From the NCBI GenBank assembly GCA_012522445.1, contig JAAYKL010000044.1, positions 1 to 57,052 of the forward strand: 57,052 nt of DNA. The letters run 5' to 3'. Each line of letters opens with the position of its first letter. Positions within the stretch are counted from its first letter, which is position 1. The position numbers and the translations under genes were made by a program. The notes beneath the pieces were generated by a model. The model saw only the letters and a list, made by a program, of their open reading frames with translations. It did not search any database and had not been told where the DNA came from. Source of the DNA: Myxococcales bacterium. Lineage in GTDB: Bacteria > Myxococcota_A > Polyangia > JAAYKL01. Positions 7,755 to 20,948 of this stretch are shown one piece after another.

Positions 7755-9113
7755 ATGAAGAGACTGATTGTTATTTTGGCCCTCGGGGGACTGGTGGCTT
7801 GCGAGAGCGACCGCAATACAAACGGCCAGTTTGACGCCGACCGACCCAACGGCACCGACAACAGCGGGCGCACCGACGGCGACACCACCCCGCACGACAC
7901 CGCGGATCCGCACGACACGACCCGGCCGGACAACACCGATGGCAGTGGGCGCACCGACAGCGCTCCGGTCGGCAGCGATTCGACCAACGGCGTCGATACG
8001 GGCAACGGCGTGGACACGAGCGGCGAGCTCAACCCCGACGCCGACTACCTCATCGACCCGCCCGACACCTGCCAGACGCGCTTCACCTATGAGCAGGACA
8101 TGGCGTGCATCTCGGGCAATCCGAACACGCTGTGCGGTGGCGTGTGTCGGCCGCGCAACGCCTGCGAAAACGCACCGGGGAAGGACGGTCCCGTCGGCTT
8201 TGCGTGTTCGCGGTACATGATGTTCAGCCCCGCCATGGAAAAGGCCGTCAAGGACGACGCGGCGAGCTACCAGTGGCCGAACCCGGAGGACCCGCCGTTT
8301 GTTTACGCGGTGGGGGGACACGACACAAACACCTCGGGCATCGACGCGGGCATGCGGGGGTCTCAGCCGTGCTGCGAATGCTACCAGGCGGTCTTCACCG
8401 AGCCGGACTCCGAGTGGACCTCATCGCCGCCGCCCAAACCGCTCATCATTCAGGTCTTTAACATCGCCGCCACGAGCCAGAGCTTCGACCTCTACATGGG
8501 CGCCGGTGGGTTCGGTGCGCACAACGCCTGCGCTGACAACGGCCTGGCGGGCACCTACGGCAGCTACTTGTACAGCGGCTATCCCGTTTACGGTCAGGCC
8601 AACGACGGCGGCATCAAGACGGTTCGCCTCGACGAGTGCAAGTCGCCCAACACCGCGCCGGACTGGACCATGCCGAACCCCGAATCGCTGGGGTCGGCCG
8701 CTTGCCAGGGGCGCATCGAGAGCATGTGCAACGAAATTACCGCGGACAACGCGGCCTTGCAGGCCATTACGCGCAAGTCGTGCATCGAGGGCAACCGGGT
8801 GAATTCGATGTACCATCAAAATTGGAAAATCCTCGTCAAGCGCATCAACTGTCCCCAGCACCTGACGCGGGTGACCGGGTGCCGCCTGGCACACGACCCG
8901 TCGATCCCCGACGTCGACCCCACGGCGATTACGCCGGACGCGGCGCGCGCCAAGGGCTTCCTCGATGGCTACCACACCACCACGATGCAGGACTGCTGCA
9001 AGCCCGCCTGCGCGTGGTCGGACAATGTCGCTGGCACCGGCAAAGTCACCGAGTCACCGTGGGACGCGCTGTACACCTGCACGGCCAACGACGAGCCGAT
9101 GATCGGCCCCTGA
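7755..9113 (+). CDS. Lipoprotein with circularly permuted GH45-like endoglucanase domain
   Basis: A 452-residue predicted lipoprotein. ATG at 7755 after GGAGAT; signal MKRLIVILALGGLVAC with lipobox LVAC (Cys16). Residues about 18-95 are an Asp/Thr/Gly/Asn-rich linker. The rest matches segments of glycoside hydrolase family 45 but in rotated order. It has VGFACSRY, then CCECYQAVFT (206-215; GH45 CCACYELTF), SFDLYMGAGGFG (243-254; GH45 HFDLNIPGGG, whose Asp is the catalytic acid), and ILVKRINCPQHLTRVTGCR (GH45 RQVQCPAELVARTGCR). Only near the C-terminus comes TTTMQDCCKPACAW (Asp413), which is the N-terminal motif TRYWDCCKPSCGW holding the nucleophile or base in GH45. Both catalytic Asp residues are therefore present (Asp245, Asp413). 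Predicted role: cell-surface beta-1,4-glucan hydrolysis; untested. Confidence 0.8.
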   Translation: MKRLIVILALGGLVACESDRNTNGQFDADRPNGTDNSGRTDGDTTPHDTADPHDTTRPDNTDGSGRTDSAPVGSDSTNGVDTGNGVDTSGELNPDADYLIDPPDTCQTRFTYEQDMACISGNPNTLCGGVCRPRNACENAPGKDGPVGFACSRYMMFSPAMEKAVKDDAASYQWPNPEDPPFVYAVGGHDTNTSGIDAGMRGSQPCCECYQAVFTEPDSEWTSSPPPKPLIIQVFNIAATSQSFDLYMGAGGFGAHNACADNGLAGTYGSYLYSGYPVYGQANDGGIKTVRLDECKSPNTAPDWTMPNPESLGSAACQGRIESMCNEITADNAALQAITRKSCIEGNRVNSMYHQNWKILVKRINCPQHLTRVTGCRLAHDPSIPDVDPTAITPDAARAKGFLDGYHTTTMQDCCKPACAWSDNVAGTGKVTESPWDALYTCTANDEPMIGP

Positions 9114-9117
9114 TTGC

Positions 9118-10500
<1,383 letters not shown>

Positions 10501-10580
10501 ATGCCCTTTTTGCTGCCAGCGCGTTTGTGCCTTTGGTGCGGGCATGATAAGAAAACGCCATTGTTCTACTGGTGAAACGG

Positions 10581-11432
10581 ATGAAACCCATGACGGCAAA
10601 AGACGACCCGAAAACCGATCCCGACGATTTTTTAAACTTGGCAGCCAAGCGCGAAGAGTTTTTGGAAACATTCTTTCGCAAGGGCGCTGAGCTCACCGAC
10701 CAACTGCTGCAAGAGCTGCAAGTCTTTCGCGAGCGCATCGCCGCCCTCGAAGAGGAAAACAACGACCTGCGCCTGCAGCTCGCCTCCGACGACGCCATCC
10801 GCGATCTGCTGACCCGCGTCAGAGAGCTCGAAGAAGAGCGACAATCGCTGCGCCAGAGCACCACCGACATGGTGGGCGAGCACAACAACTACACCGCGCG
10901 CTTCGCCGAAATGGAGCGCGAACTCGACCAGATGGCCAACCTCTACGTCGCGTCGTTTCAGCTACACGCCACCCTCGACGCGGCGGAGGTGCTCAGCGTC
11001 ATCGAGCAAATGTTGGTGCAGTTCATCGGCGCGGCGGAGTTCGCCATCTTCTTGCGCCGTGAGCACGCGCCACATCCCGTCTTGCAGCCGGTGCACGTCT
11101 TTCACTGCGATCGCATCCGCGGCGTCACCATCGACTGGAACGACGGCCCCATCGGCGAGGCCGCCGCCACCCAGGTCAACTACATCGCCGCGCCCGCAGA
11201 CGCCCAGCGACACGGCCTGCCCATCGCGTGCATTCCCATGATCTTTGGGCGCGATGCCATTGGCGTGATTGTGATTTACAAACTTCTCGAACAAAAAACC
11301 GATTTCGTCGATATCGACTTTGAGTTGTTCAAGCTGCTCGCGCAACACTCCGCCGCCGCCATCGTCGGTGCCGGACTGCTGGCCCGCTGCGGCAACGTGC
11401 CCGACAGCCTGAACAGCTTTGCCAGTTTGTAG
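10581..11432 (+). CDS. Coiled-coil GAF-domain protein
   Basis: About 283 residues, cytoplasmic. Residues about 20-120 are a long, highly charged coiled coil (repeated EELE, LEEENNDLRLQL). They are followed by a GAF-like domain (about 125-275) with IEQMLVQFIGAAEFAIFL, GPIGEAAA and IPMIFGRDAIGVIVIYKL, the alternating strands typical of GAF folds, ending in FELFKLLAQHSAAAI. No catalytic output domain is present, so it is likely a sensor or scaffold for a partner. It lies between the NtrC-type regulator and a single-domain receiver, 18 bases before the latter. The start is uncertain: GTG at 10572, ATG 10581 (GGTGA upstream, chosen) or ATG 10590. Confidence 0.75.
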   Translation: MKPMTAKDDPKTDPDDFLNLAAKREEFLETFFRKGAELTDQLLQELQVFRERIAALEEENNDLRLQLASDDAIRDLLTRVRELEEERQSLRQSTTDMVGEHNNYTARFAEMERELDQMANLYVASFQLHATLDAAEVLSVIEQMLVQFIGAAEFAIFLRREHAPHPVLQPVHVFHCDRIRGVTIDWNDGPIGEAAATQVNYIAAPADAQRHGLPIACIPMIFGRDAIGVIVIYKLLEQKTDFVDIDFELFKLLAQHSAAAIVGAGLLARCGNVPDSLNSFASL

Positions 11433-11450
11433 AACAGGAGGATGCATCCG

Positions 11451-11828
11451 ATGGCTCAGTACACCTGTTTGGTCGTAGAAGACTCCCCGATGATGCGGCA
11501 GCTCATCGTGTTCGCCCTGGGGCGCATTCGCCATCTCGACGTCGTAGAAGCCGACGACGGCGTGGACGGCCTCAAAAAGCTCTCGGCGGGCAAATTCGAT
11601 CTGGTGATCACCGACATCAACATGCCCATAATGGATGGCCTGAAGCTGGTAAAGCGCATCCGCACCGATGCCGTGCACCGCGACGTCCCCATCATGATCA
11701 TCACCACCGAGGGCGCCGCCGAAGATCGACAGCGCGCGCTGCAGCTCGGCGCCAACGCGTACATCACCAAGCCCATTCAAGCACCGCAGGTCATCTCCAA
11801 AGTCAAAGAGCTGCTCAACATTCCATAG
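11451..11828 (+). CDS. CheY-like single-domain response regulator
   Basis: A 125-residue stand-alone receiver. ATG 11451 is preferred over 11442 because AGGAGG at 11436-11441 then has ideal nine-base spacing. Acidic pair Glu10-Asp11, phospho-acceptor Asp55 (DLVITDINMPIMDG), the switch Thr in IMIITTEGA and Lys in YITKPI are all present. Such proteins relay phosphate by protein contacts rather than DNA binding. Immediate neighbours are the GAF protein upstream and TrkA 12 bases downstream, suggesting one transcript. No histidine kinase is nearby, so the phosphodonor is unknown. Confidence 0.93.
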   Translation: MAQYTCLVVEDSPMMRQLIVFALGRIRHLDVVEADDGVDGLKKLSAGKFDLVITDINMPIMDGLKLVKRIRTDAVHRDVPIMIITTEGAAEDRQRALQLGANAYITKPIQAPQVISKVKELLNIP

Positions 11829-11840
11829 GCGACAAACGAC

Positions 11841-13211
11841 ATGCAAGCAGTGGTCATCGGCGCAGGAGAAGTGGGCTCCGCCATTGTTGGCGCGCTCACA
11901 GCCGAAAACGTGGTGGTGGTGGCCATCGACCAAGACCAGCAAAAGCTCGACGTTTTAAACGATGCCTACGACATTCAAACGGTCTGCGGTTCGGGCTCCG
12001 ATCCCGAAACATTTCGCAGCGCGCAAATCCAAGACGCCGACCTCATCGTGGCGGTGACGGACTCCGACGAAGTCAACATCGTCTCCTGCGCCGTGTCGCG
12101 CCTGTGCAGTCCGCTGGCCCGCCGCGTGGCCCGCATCCGCAGCGAGTCCTTGTTCTCCTCCATGGCGGCCCTGGAGCCCCTGGGCTTTCGCATCGAATTT
12201 CCCATCAACCCCGAGCGCCTCGCCGCCGAACGCCTGCAGCGCATTGTCGCCTCTCCGTTCGCCATCGACGTCGTGGACTTCGGCTCCGAGCTCTCCTTGC
12301 TCGGCGTGCGCGTCCCGGCCCAAGCGGCCATTGTCGGCAAAACCTTCTCCGAGCTCCGCGCCGCGTTGCCCCATCCGCCCTTGCTGGTGGCCGCGCGCAT
12401 CCGCGACAACCAAGTGCGCATCCCCCGGGGCAACGACGACATCCGCAGCGGCGATCTCCTGTACGTCGTCATGGACCCCAACGACACCGCCGCCTTGGCA
12501 CAAATGCTGGCGCTGCCGAGCCGCCACACCGATCGCGTCTTCATCGCGGGGGGCACCGGCATCGGCGAGATACTCGCCCGCACCCTCGAGACCACCACCA
12601 AGATGTCGGTCAAGCTCATCGAGGCCGACGCGGAGCAGGCCGACAAGCTGGCCGAGGGCTTCGACCGCACCCTGGTGTTGCACGGCAGCCCCACCAATGA
12701 AAATCTCCTGCGCGAAGAAAACATCCGCGAGTGCGACGCCTTTGTGGCGGCCCTGCCCGAAGAGGAAATCAACGTCCTGGTCGCCCTAAATGCCCACCGC
12801 CTCGGCGCGCGACGGGTCATCGCCCTGTCCAACCAAACCGCTTACATCCCCATTATCTTCAAGTCGGGCATCGACGCGGTGGTGTCCCCCAAGGCCCTGG
12901 CCATCAGCACCATTTTGCAGCACATCCGCACGGGCAGCGTACGCCGGGTGCTGACCTTCAGCATGGGCGGCGACATGTTGATCATCGAATTCGAAGCGGT
13001 GCCCACCTCCGAGGTCGTGGGCCACCCCCTGCACACCCTGCGCTTCCCCGACGGCGCTCTCGTCGGCGCCATCATTCGCGACAACCGCCCCATCATTCCA
13101 GACGGCAACGAGGTGCTGCAGCCCGGGGATCGCGTCTTTATTTTCGCCCAGCACAAGGCCGTCAAGCGCCTCGAAAAAATGATGGCCGTAAGTTTCGATT
13201 TCTTCGGCTAA
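11841..13211 (+). CDS. trkA: Trk system potassium uptake regulatory protein TrkA
   Basis: A 456-residue cytoplasmic NAD-binding regulator that gates the TrkH/TrkG potassium channel. It has two tandem RCK units: first RCK_N with VVIGAGEVGSAIV at residues 4-16 and DQD after strand two, with RCK_C to about 225; second RCK_N at about 232 (VFIAGGTGIGEILA) with a second RCK_C (ILQHIRTGS, then FEAVPTSEVVGHPL and GDRVFIFA). Length equals E. coli TrkA (458). The membrane subunit TrkH is not in this window, although trkA and trkH are often neighbours. Twelve bases separate it from the CheY-like gene, so it is probably the end of that operon. Confidence 0.93.
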   Translation: MQAVVIGAGEVGSAIVGALTAENVVVVAIDQDQQKLDVLNDAYDIQTVCGSGSDPETFRSAQIQDADLIVAVTDSDEVNIVSCAVSRLCSPLARRVARIRSESLFSSMAALEPLGFRIEFPINPERLAAERLQRIVASPFAIDVVDFGSELSLLGVRVPAQAAIVGKTFSELRAALPHPPLLVAARIRDNQVRIPRGNDDIRSGDLLYVVMDPNDTAALAQMLALPSRHTDRVFIAGGTGIGEILARTLETTTKMSVKLIEADAEQADKLAEGFDRTLVLHGSPTNENLLREENIRECDAFVAALPEEEINVLVALNAHRLGARRVIALSNQTAYIPIIFKSGIDAVVSPKALAISTILQHIRTGSVRRVLTFSMGGDMLIIEFEAVPTSEVVGHPLHTLRFPDGALVGAIIRDNRPIIPDGNEVLQPGDRVFIFAQHKAVKRLEKMMAVSFDFFG

Positions 13212-13312
13212 CGCCCCCCACAAAATCCGCCGCTTTTTTGACCCTGCGGGCCCCTTGCAGGTAGGTTCGTCTTGGTGCGCCGGAGCGCTGTCTCCTCCGG
13301 CCTGGGAGTATT

Positions 13313-15457
13313 TTGACGACACTGGAAGCCACCATTTACAGCCTCCGCAGAAGTTGGCGCGGCACGCGCACGTTCATCTTCACCGGTGCCTTTGCCGCCT
13401 TGGTCATCTGCGGTTTTTTCGCCCCGGTGCCACAGGGCCTCGCGCACCGCATCGGCATCGGCGCGATCTTTGCGCTCTGGTCGCTCTTCTTCGGCGTCAA
13501 GGCCAAGGAGCGCTTTGCCCGCCAGGAGCGCAGCGCGGTCCGCGAAGGTCGCGACGAGCTCGAGCTGGGCCTGTTGTTGGTGTTGGCGGTCCACGCCGGG
13601 GTGCAGATGACCGGCGGCCTGAGCTCGCATTTTTATCCGGCGGTGTTCGTGCTGGTGGCGTTCTTGGTGGTCTACACCCGCCAGTGGGTGAGCTTCACGC
13701 TGGTGGCCGCCACCATCGGCATCGAATTTGCCCTGGTGGTGAACCACGGCGCCGCCACCGACATCACCCACGCCCTGGTGCACGCGGTGTTCATCGCCCT
13801 GTTTTCGCTCATCAACTTTATTTTCACCCGCTCCGAAGTGACGCGCATCCGCCTGCACGCCGCCGACAAAATCGCTCAGGCCCGCGAGCAAATTGAAGAC
13901 GACGCCCGCGCCTTTCGCCTGACCGCCGCGGTCAACGCCGGCACCGTCTCGCGAGAAGACGAGGCCGAGCGGCTGCAGCGCTGCACCGTCACCGAAGTGC
14001 GCCGCGCGATGTACCACCACATCAACCTGCTCAAGCGCACCCTGAAACTGCATAGCTGCATGTTGTTTTGGCTCGACGACAAGCGCACCGGCCTCAAGCT
14101 CATCGAGTGCGTCTCCGACAGCGAGGACATCGACCGGCGCCTGTACAGCGTCAAGGAGGGCATCCTCGGCGGCATCTGGCAAAGCCGCCAACCGCTCGCC
14201 CTCAAAGAGCTGCGACCGGGCTATCCCGGCATCACCTACTACCAGAGCGGCGGGTGCGTCACCGATTTCTTGGGCGTCCCCATTCTCGAAGGCGCGGCGG
14301 CCCGCGGCATCCTGTGTGGCGACCGCAAGGACGGCACCCCGTTCAGCGATGATGAGCGCCAAATCTTCGCGCAGTCGGTGGAGAGCATTTTGCAAAACGT
14401 CTCCAACGAGCGCGTGTTTGTGCAACTGCAAAAGGCCAAGTCCGAGCAGAGCAAGCTCCTGCGCGCCTCCGAAACCCTGAGCCAGGCCCTCACCGAAAAA
14501 GATTGCATGGAGGCCGCCCTAGACGCCGCCTCGGAGATCGCCCCCTTTGATCTCGCTGCGGTGGCCACGATGGGGGACAAGCGCAACCAAGTCATCCGCC
14601 TGGCCCGGGGCGAAAATGCCGACGCCCTCACCGGCGAAAAGGTGAGCAACGTCTCGGGGCTCGTCGCCTCCGCGGTCAAGACGCGGCACTTTCTGCCCTA
14701 CCGCGGCGCCTTCGAGGCCGGTCAGCAAATCGTCTACAACCGCAAGCTGCAACCCGCCTTCGAGAAGATGAAATCCCTGCTCGTGTTGCCCCTCGTCTTT
14801 GGCGACGCCGTGCTGGGCACCCTCACGATCGCCTCGCAAAAGCCCGGGGTGTACACCGATGAAGTCCGCACCACCTTGCAGGTGATGATCAACCAACTGG
14901 GCACCACGCTGCAAAACGCCACCATGGTGCGCCAACTCGAAGAGCTCGCCACCACCGACGGCCTCACGGGGCTGCCCAATCACCGGTCCTTTCAGGACGA
15001 GCTCAGCCGGCAAATCGCCCAGTCCCTGCGCTTCAACAGCGAGACCTCCATCATCCTGTGCGACGTCGACAAGTTCAAAGGCGTCAACGACACCTACGGG
15101 CATCCCGTGGGGGACATGGTGCTCAAGGCCCTCGGCGACACCCTGCGGCGCATCGTCGTGCGCGACACCGACATGCCGGCGCGCTACGGCGGCGAGGAGT
15201 TCATCATCGTCTGCGGGGGCACGGGCACCGAGGGAGCCGTACAACTGGCCGAGCGCCTCCGCCAAGACTTGGAGGGGCAAGTCTTTCGCACCGACAAAGG
15301 GGAGCTGCGCTGCACCATCTCCATGGGCGTGGCCACCTTTCCCGCGCACTCGCAATCCAAAGAAGACCTCATTGAGCGCGCTGACCTCGCCCTGTACGCG
15401 GCCAAGGAAGGCGGCCGCAACCAAGTGCGCGTCTGGAATCGCGGCATGCGCAAGTAG
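13313..15457 (+). CDS. Membrane-anchored GAF-GAF-GGDEF diguanylate cyclase
   Basis: A 714-residue protein predicted to make cyclic di-GMP from two GTP. TTG start at 13313 with GGGAG five bases upstream. Five to six membrane helices occupy residues about 20-175, a coiled segment follows, then two GAF-like domains (about 230-370 and 400-545). The GGDEF domain covers about 550-712: DGLTGLPNHRSF, DVDKFKGVND, active site GGEEF at 626-630, and an RxxD inhibitory I-site (RDTD, 617-620) exactly five residues before it. Both catalysis and product feedback therefore look intact. It closes the same-strand signalling block. Its gene is about 100 bases after trkA, so separate expression is possible. Confidence 0.93.
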   Translation: MTTLEATIYSLRRSWRGTRTFIFTGAFAALVICGFFAPVPQGLAHRIGIGAIFALWSLFFGVKAKERFARQERSAVREGRDELELGLLLVLAVHAGVQMTGGLSSHFYPAVFVLVAFLVVYTRQWVSFTLVAATIGIEFALVVNHGAATDITHALVHAVFIALFSLINFIFTRSEVTRIRLHAADKIAQAREQIEDDARAFRLTAAVNAGTVSREDEAERLQRCTVTEVRRAMYHHINLLKRTLKLHSCMLFWLDDKRTGLKLIECVSDSEDIDRRLYSVKEGILGGIWQSRQPLALKELRPGYPGITYYQSGGCVTDFLGVPILEGAAARGILCGDRKDGTPFSDDERQIFAQSVESILQNVSNERVFVQLQKAKSEQSKLLRASETLSQALTEKDCMEAALDAASEIAPFDLAAVATMGDKRNQVIRLARGENADALTGEKVSNVSGLVASAVKTRHFLPYRGAFEAGQQIVYNRKLQPAFEKMKSLLVLPLVFGDAVLGTLTIASQKPGVYTDEVRTTLQVMINQLGTTLQNATMVRQLEELATTDGLTGLPNHRSFQDELSRQIAQSLRFNSETSIILCDVDKFKGVNDTYGHPVGDMVLKALGDTLRRIVVRDTDMPARYGGEEFIIVCGGTGTEGAVQLAERLRQDLEGQVFRTDKGELRCTISMGVATFPAHSQSKEDLIERADLALYAAKEGGRNQVRVWNRGMRK

Positions 15458-15509
15458 CGCTCGCCGTCGCGGCGGGGCAGGCATCGCAAAAACAGCAGGC
15501 GTTGTGGCC

Positions 15510-15548
15510 GGGGAACTCGCGGGGGAAACCGCGGGGGCGTCGCGGGGG
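15510..15548 (+). other. Potential G-quadruplex motif between convergent genes
   Basis: Four G-tracts (GGGG at 15510, then GGGGG at 15521, 15533 and 15544) are separated by loops of 7, 7 and 6 bases, on the plus strand between the 3' ends of the diguanylate cyclase and the convergent periplasmic protein gene. The units share GCGGGGGAAA, so it also reads as a short degenerate repeat. Folding is inference. Confidence 0.45.
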
Positions 15549-15555
15549 AAATCGC

Positions 15556-16434
15556 TCAGTCGCGGTAGTAGGGGTCGTAGCCGGGAGGTGGCGGGGCAAA
15601 CTGGGGGTCGTTGGAGAGCGGAAAAGGATCCGGGGTGGGGCGCGGTGGCGGCACGGAGATCACCCCGCGTTTTACCAGGCCTTGGTGGTCGTCGTAATAC
15701 ATCACCAGGCGCGCGTCGGGGCGTTGGCTCTGCCGCGTGAAGGTCGTCTTGACCGCCTCGGAGCGCCGGGAGTCGCCATAGGCCGTGCCGATGCTCTGTG
15801 TGGTGCGATGCGCGTTGTCGCTGCGGCGCGAGGTCACCTCGGGACTGCTGCCCGCCATATCTTCTACGCGCGCCCCCTCCGGTGCGGCGGAATGGCTCTC
15901 CATGGAGCGCTTCGGCGCCGATGACGGATACGGCCGGGGCGGGCGGGGCGGGACGACGATGGGTGCCGGTGCCGCTTTTTCGCGGAAGATGGCCACGCCG
16001 ATGACACCGATGTTTTGCGGTGTGCCCATGCGCGAGGCGTAGGCCGCGCCCACGTCGGAGAAGGTGAACTCCGCCACATCGCTGTACGAGCGCCGAAAGC
16101 CCTCGATGAGCACCGAGTCCCAGGGGTTGATGACATAGCCGCGCTGCGTGCGGTAATCCCCGTTTTGCCCGCTGACGACGTTGCGGCCGTCCACGGTGAC
16201 CACCGCTTCGACGCGCTCGCTGGAGCGGTTGAACACGCGGATGGCGTAGCGCTGTCCGCGGACGCCCTCGGCCCAGACCGACCCGCGGTGGTAAAACGTT
16301 TGCAACGGCACCCCATCGCTTTCGATTTGAAGGCCGTAGTCGCCCAAGGCCACGGTGCGGGCCTGTGCCGGGGTTACCCCGCATGTCAGCGCCGCGCAAA
16401 TTGCCAAACCCACTCCCAATAATAATGAACGCAT
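15556..16434 (-). CDS. Secreted hypothetical protein with Pro/Ser-rich C-terminus
   Basis: A 292-residue predicted periplasmic protein. ATG at 16434 with GGGAGG upstream; a clear Sec signal MRSLLLGVGLAICAALTCG ending near AQA. The first half (about 25-150) is a compact, beta-rich domain containing YAIRVFNRSSERVEAVVTVDGRNVVSG and FTFSDVGAAYASRMG. The arrangement of a strand-rich stretch ending in NIGVIGVAIFRE is seen in uncharacterised proteobacterial secreted proteins, but I cannot name the family. The second half is low-complexity (PPRPPRPYPSS, PPPPGYDPYYRD) and probably disordered. Convergent with the diguanylate cyclase gene; function unknown. Confidence 0.75.
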   Translation of the reverse strand: MRSLLLGVGLAICAALTCGVTPAQARTVALGDYGLQIESDGVPLQTFYHRGSVWAEGVRGQRYAIRVFNRSSERVEAVVTVDGRNVVSGQNGDYRTQRGYVINPWDSVLIEGFRRSYSDVAEFTFSDVGAAYASRMGTPQNIGVIGVAIFREKAAPAPIVVPPRPPRPYPSSAPKRSMESHSAAPEGARVEDMAGSSPEVTSRRSDNAHRTTQSIGTAYGDSRRSEAVKTTFTRQSQRPDARLVMYYDDHQGLVKRGVISVPPPRPTPDPFPLSNDPQFAPPPPGYDPYYRD

Positions 16435-16503
16435 ATCCGCCTCCCTTGCTGGTCCGTTTGTCAACGGGTACATCCCTGCAGACGCACGTGGGATGCGGTG
16501 GAT

Positions 16504-17142
16504 CTACCGAAACAAACTTTTTTCGGAGACGCGCTGCCAATCGTCGGCGGTGTCGACATCGAAGAGCAGGGGGCCCACCTGGAGCGAGTGGGCGCGCGCG
16601 GCGATGCGCTGGCGCAGCTCGTCAAAGACCGTGGGCACGGAAAAGGGCATGTGGGCAAAGATGCCGGGGAGGGGCACGCGGGTCGCCAGGCCCCAAAAGC
16701 CGCCGTCCTCGGTGGGGGCGAGCCAGACGTCGCTGTGTTGCAAGGCGTCGGCCGCGGCTACGAGGTGTTCGGGTTGCAGTTCGGGGTGGTCGGTGCCGAT
16801 GAGCAGGGCGCCGCAAAACGCCGGGTCTGCCGCGCGGTCGATCACCGCCTGCATGTTGGCGGCAAAGTCGGTGCCCGGTTGGGGAATGGCTTCGAAGTGC
16901 AGGAAATCATTGAGGTAATCGGTGGGTCTGTCGCCGAGATACCACAGGGTGGGGCGCAGGGAGGGGCGCGATTGGTGCGCGTAGTGGGCGCAGCGCAACG
17001 TGTGGCGAAACAAGAGCTGGTAAATGCGCAGGGCTTCGTCTTCGCCGAGGGTTTTGGCCAGTCGTCGCTTGCACTGTTGGGGGGCGGGCGTGCGGCCCAA
17101 GATGCCCAGCGAAATGCGCGGGGAGCGGGAAGCGGTGTCCAT
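16504..17142 (-). CDS. DUF2064/TIGR04282-type glycosyltransferase-like protein
   Basis: A 212-residue soluble protein of the DUF2064 family, a GT-A nucleotide-sugar transferase-like fold. Signature segments are LGILGRTPAPQQCKRRLAKTLG near the N-terminus, GALLIGTDHPELQP in the middle (the family has GSDCPxL) and APTEDGGFWGLA (family DGGYYLIG). It ends with DVDTADDW, matching the usual DIDTPEDL. The family's lysine-Thr-Arg motif is altered here (CKRRL). Biochemical role of the family is not established; some members sit with radical-SAM systems, but none is here. The start is uncertain: ATG 17142 is chosen as closest to the family start, an upstream in-frame start exists at 17184, and neither has a good ribosome binding site. 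Confidence 0.8.
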   Translation of the reverse strand: MDTASRSPRISLGILGRTPAPQQCKRRLAKTLGEDEALRIYQLLFRHTLRCAHYAHQSRPSLRPTLWYLGDRPTDYLNDFLHFEAIPQPGTDFAANMQAVIDRAADPAFCGALLIGTDHPELQPEHLVAAADALQHSDVWLAPTEDGGFWGLATRVPLPGIFAHMPFSVPTVFDELRQRIAARAHSLQVGPLLFDVDTADDWQRVSEKSLFR

Positions 17143-17243
17143 CGCCGTTTTATAGTTGTTTTTCCAGTTGCATTGAAGGGGCAAGTTGACGCTGTGGCAA
17201 AATTGCGTTTAAGGTTCCGGGCGAATGAAAGGGTACGCATACA

Positions 17244-17909
17244 ATGAAATATAAATATCTAGCCAACCTCTGTTTGGGCGTGTTTGTCGCCGCGATGTTC
17301 GCGGGCTGCTGGGACGAAGTTGTCCACGTCTACGACAACGACTGCAATTGTGCCGATGACAGCGAAGACGGCAATGGCACGGCGACCTCGGACACCACGC
17401 CGGCGCCAAAACCAGATGCCGCGGCGACCGACAGCGACAGCGCCGACGCCAACGACACTGACACTGACACCGACACAGACACCGACACCGCAACCCTGGC
17501 CAATCCGCTGCTCTTGGCCGCATGGCAGGGCTTTGGCAGCGGCTGTACCCAAAACAGCGACTGCCGCGATTATCCCGCCGAAAACAAAGCCTGCCTCCAA
17601 GATGTCTTGGGCATGATCAACGCGCCCGGCGGCTACTGCACCGCTTGCTGCAACGAAGCGGGCAAAGACAAATGCGCCCCGGGCATCGACTGCGTCGGCG
17701 TCGACGGCGCCTACCTCATCTGCTTGGAGCGCTGCCGCGAGGACGCCCACTGCCGCCAGGACGACCACTGGGAATGCCGCAACATCCCGTACATCGACGC
17801 TATTTTTACGGATACGTACTGCCTGCCCACCGAAGCGCACAGCGACCCCGATCCCAACAAACCCCCTTCCGATCCGGATTGCCCCTGGCCCTGGACAGTC
17901 GATAAATAA
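17244..17909 (+). CDS. Cysteine-rich lipoprotein with Asp/Thr linker
   Basis: A 221-residue predicted lipoprotein. AAAGGG lies upstream of the ATG. The signal peptide ends AMFAGC (Cys22), followed by an Asp/Thr/Ala-rich linker with a TDTDTDTDTD run to about residue 82. The C-terminal part has about 14 cysteines in patterns such as CTQNSDCRDYP, YCTACCNEAGKDKCAPGIDCVG, CLERCREDAHCRQDDHWECR. These resemble the small disulphide-rich modules common in surface proteins of myxobacteria-like organisms. No catalytic motif is visible. It stands alone upstream of secA, about 55 bases away on the same strand, and could be co-transcribed or coincidental. Confidence 0.82.
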   Translation: MKYKYLANLCLGVFVAAMFAGCWDEVVHVYDNDCNCADDSEDGNGTATSDTTPAPKPDAAATDSDSADANDTDTDTDTDTDTATLANPLLLAAWQGFGSGCTQNSDCRDYPAENKACLQDVLGMINAPGGYCTACCNEAGKDKCAPGIDCVGVDGAYLICLERCREDAHCRQDDHWECRNIPYIDAIFTDTYCLPTEAHSDPDPNKPPSDPDCPWPWTVDK

Positions 17910-17963
17910 CGCGCCACGCACCATGCGCTACGCGATGCCTCCGCTTTTGAGGTCCAACGCAAG

Positions 17964-20932
<2,969 letters not shown>

Positions 20933-20948
<16 letters not shown>

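Noticed and set aside
14519..16540. 673-codon minus frame opposite the GGDEF gene end
   Set aside because: It spans two convergent genes, out of frame with the periplasmic protein; shadow.
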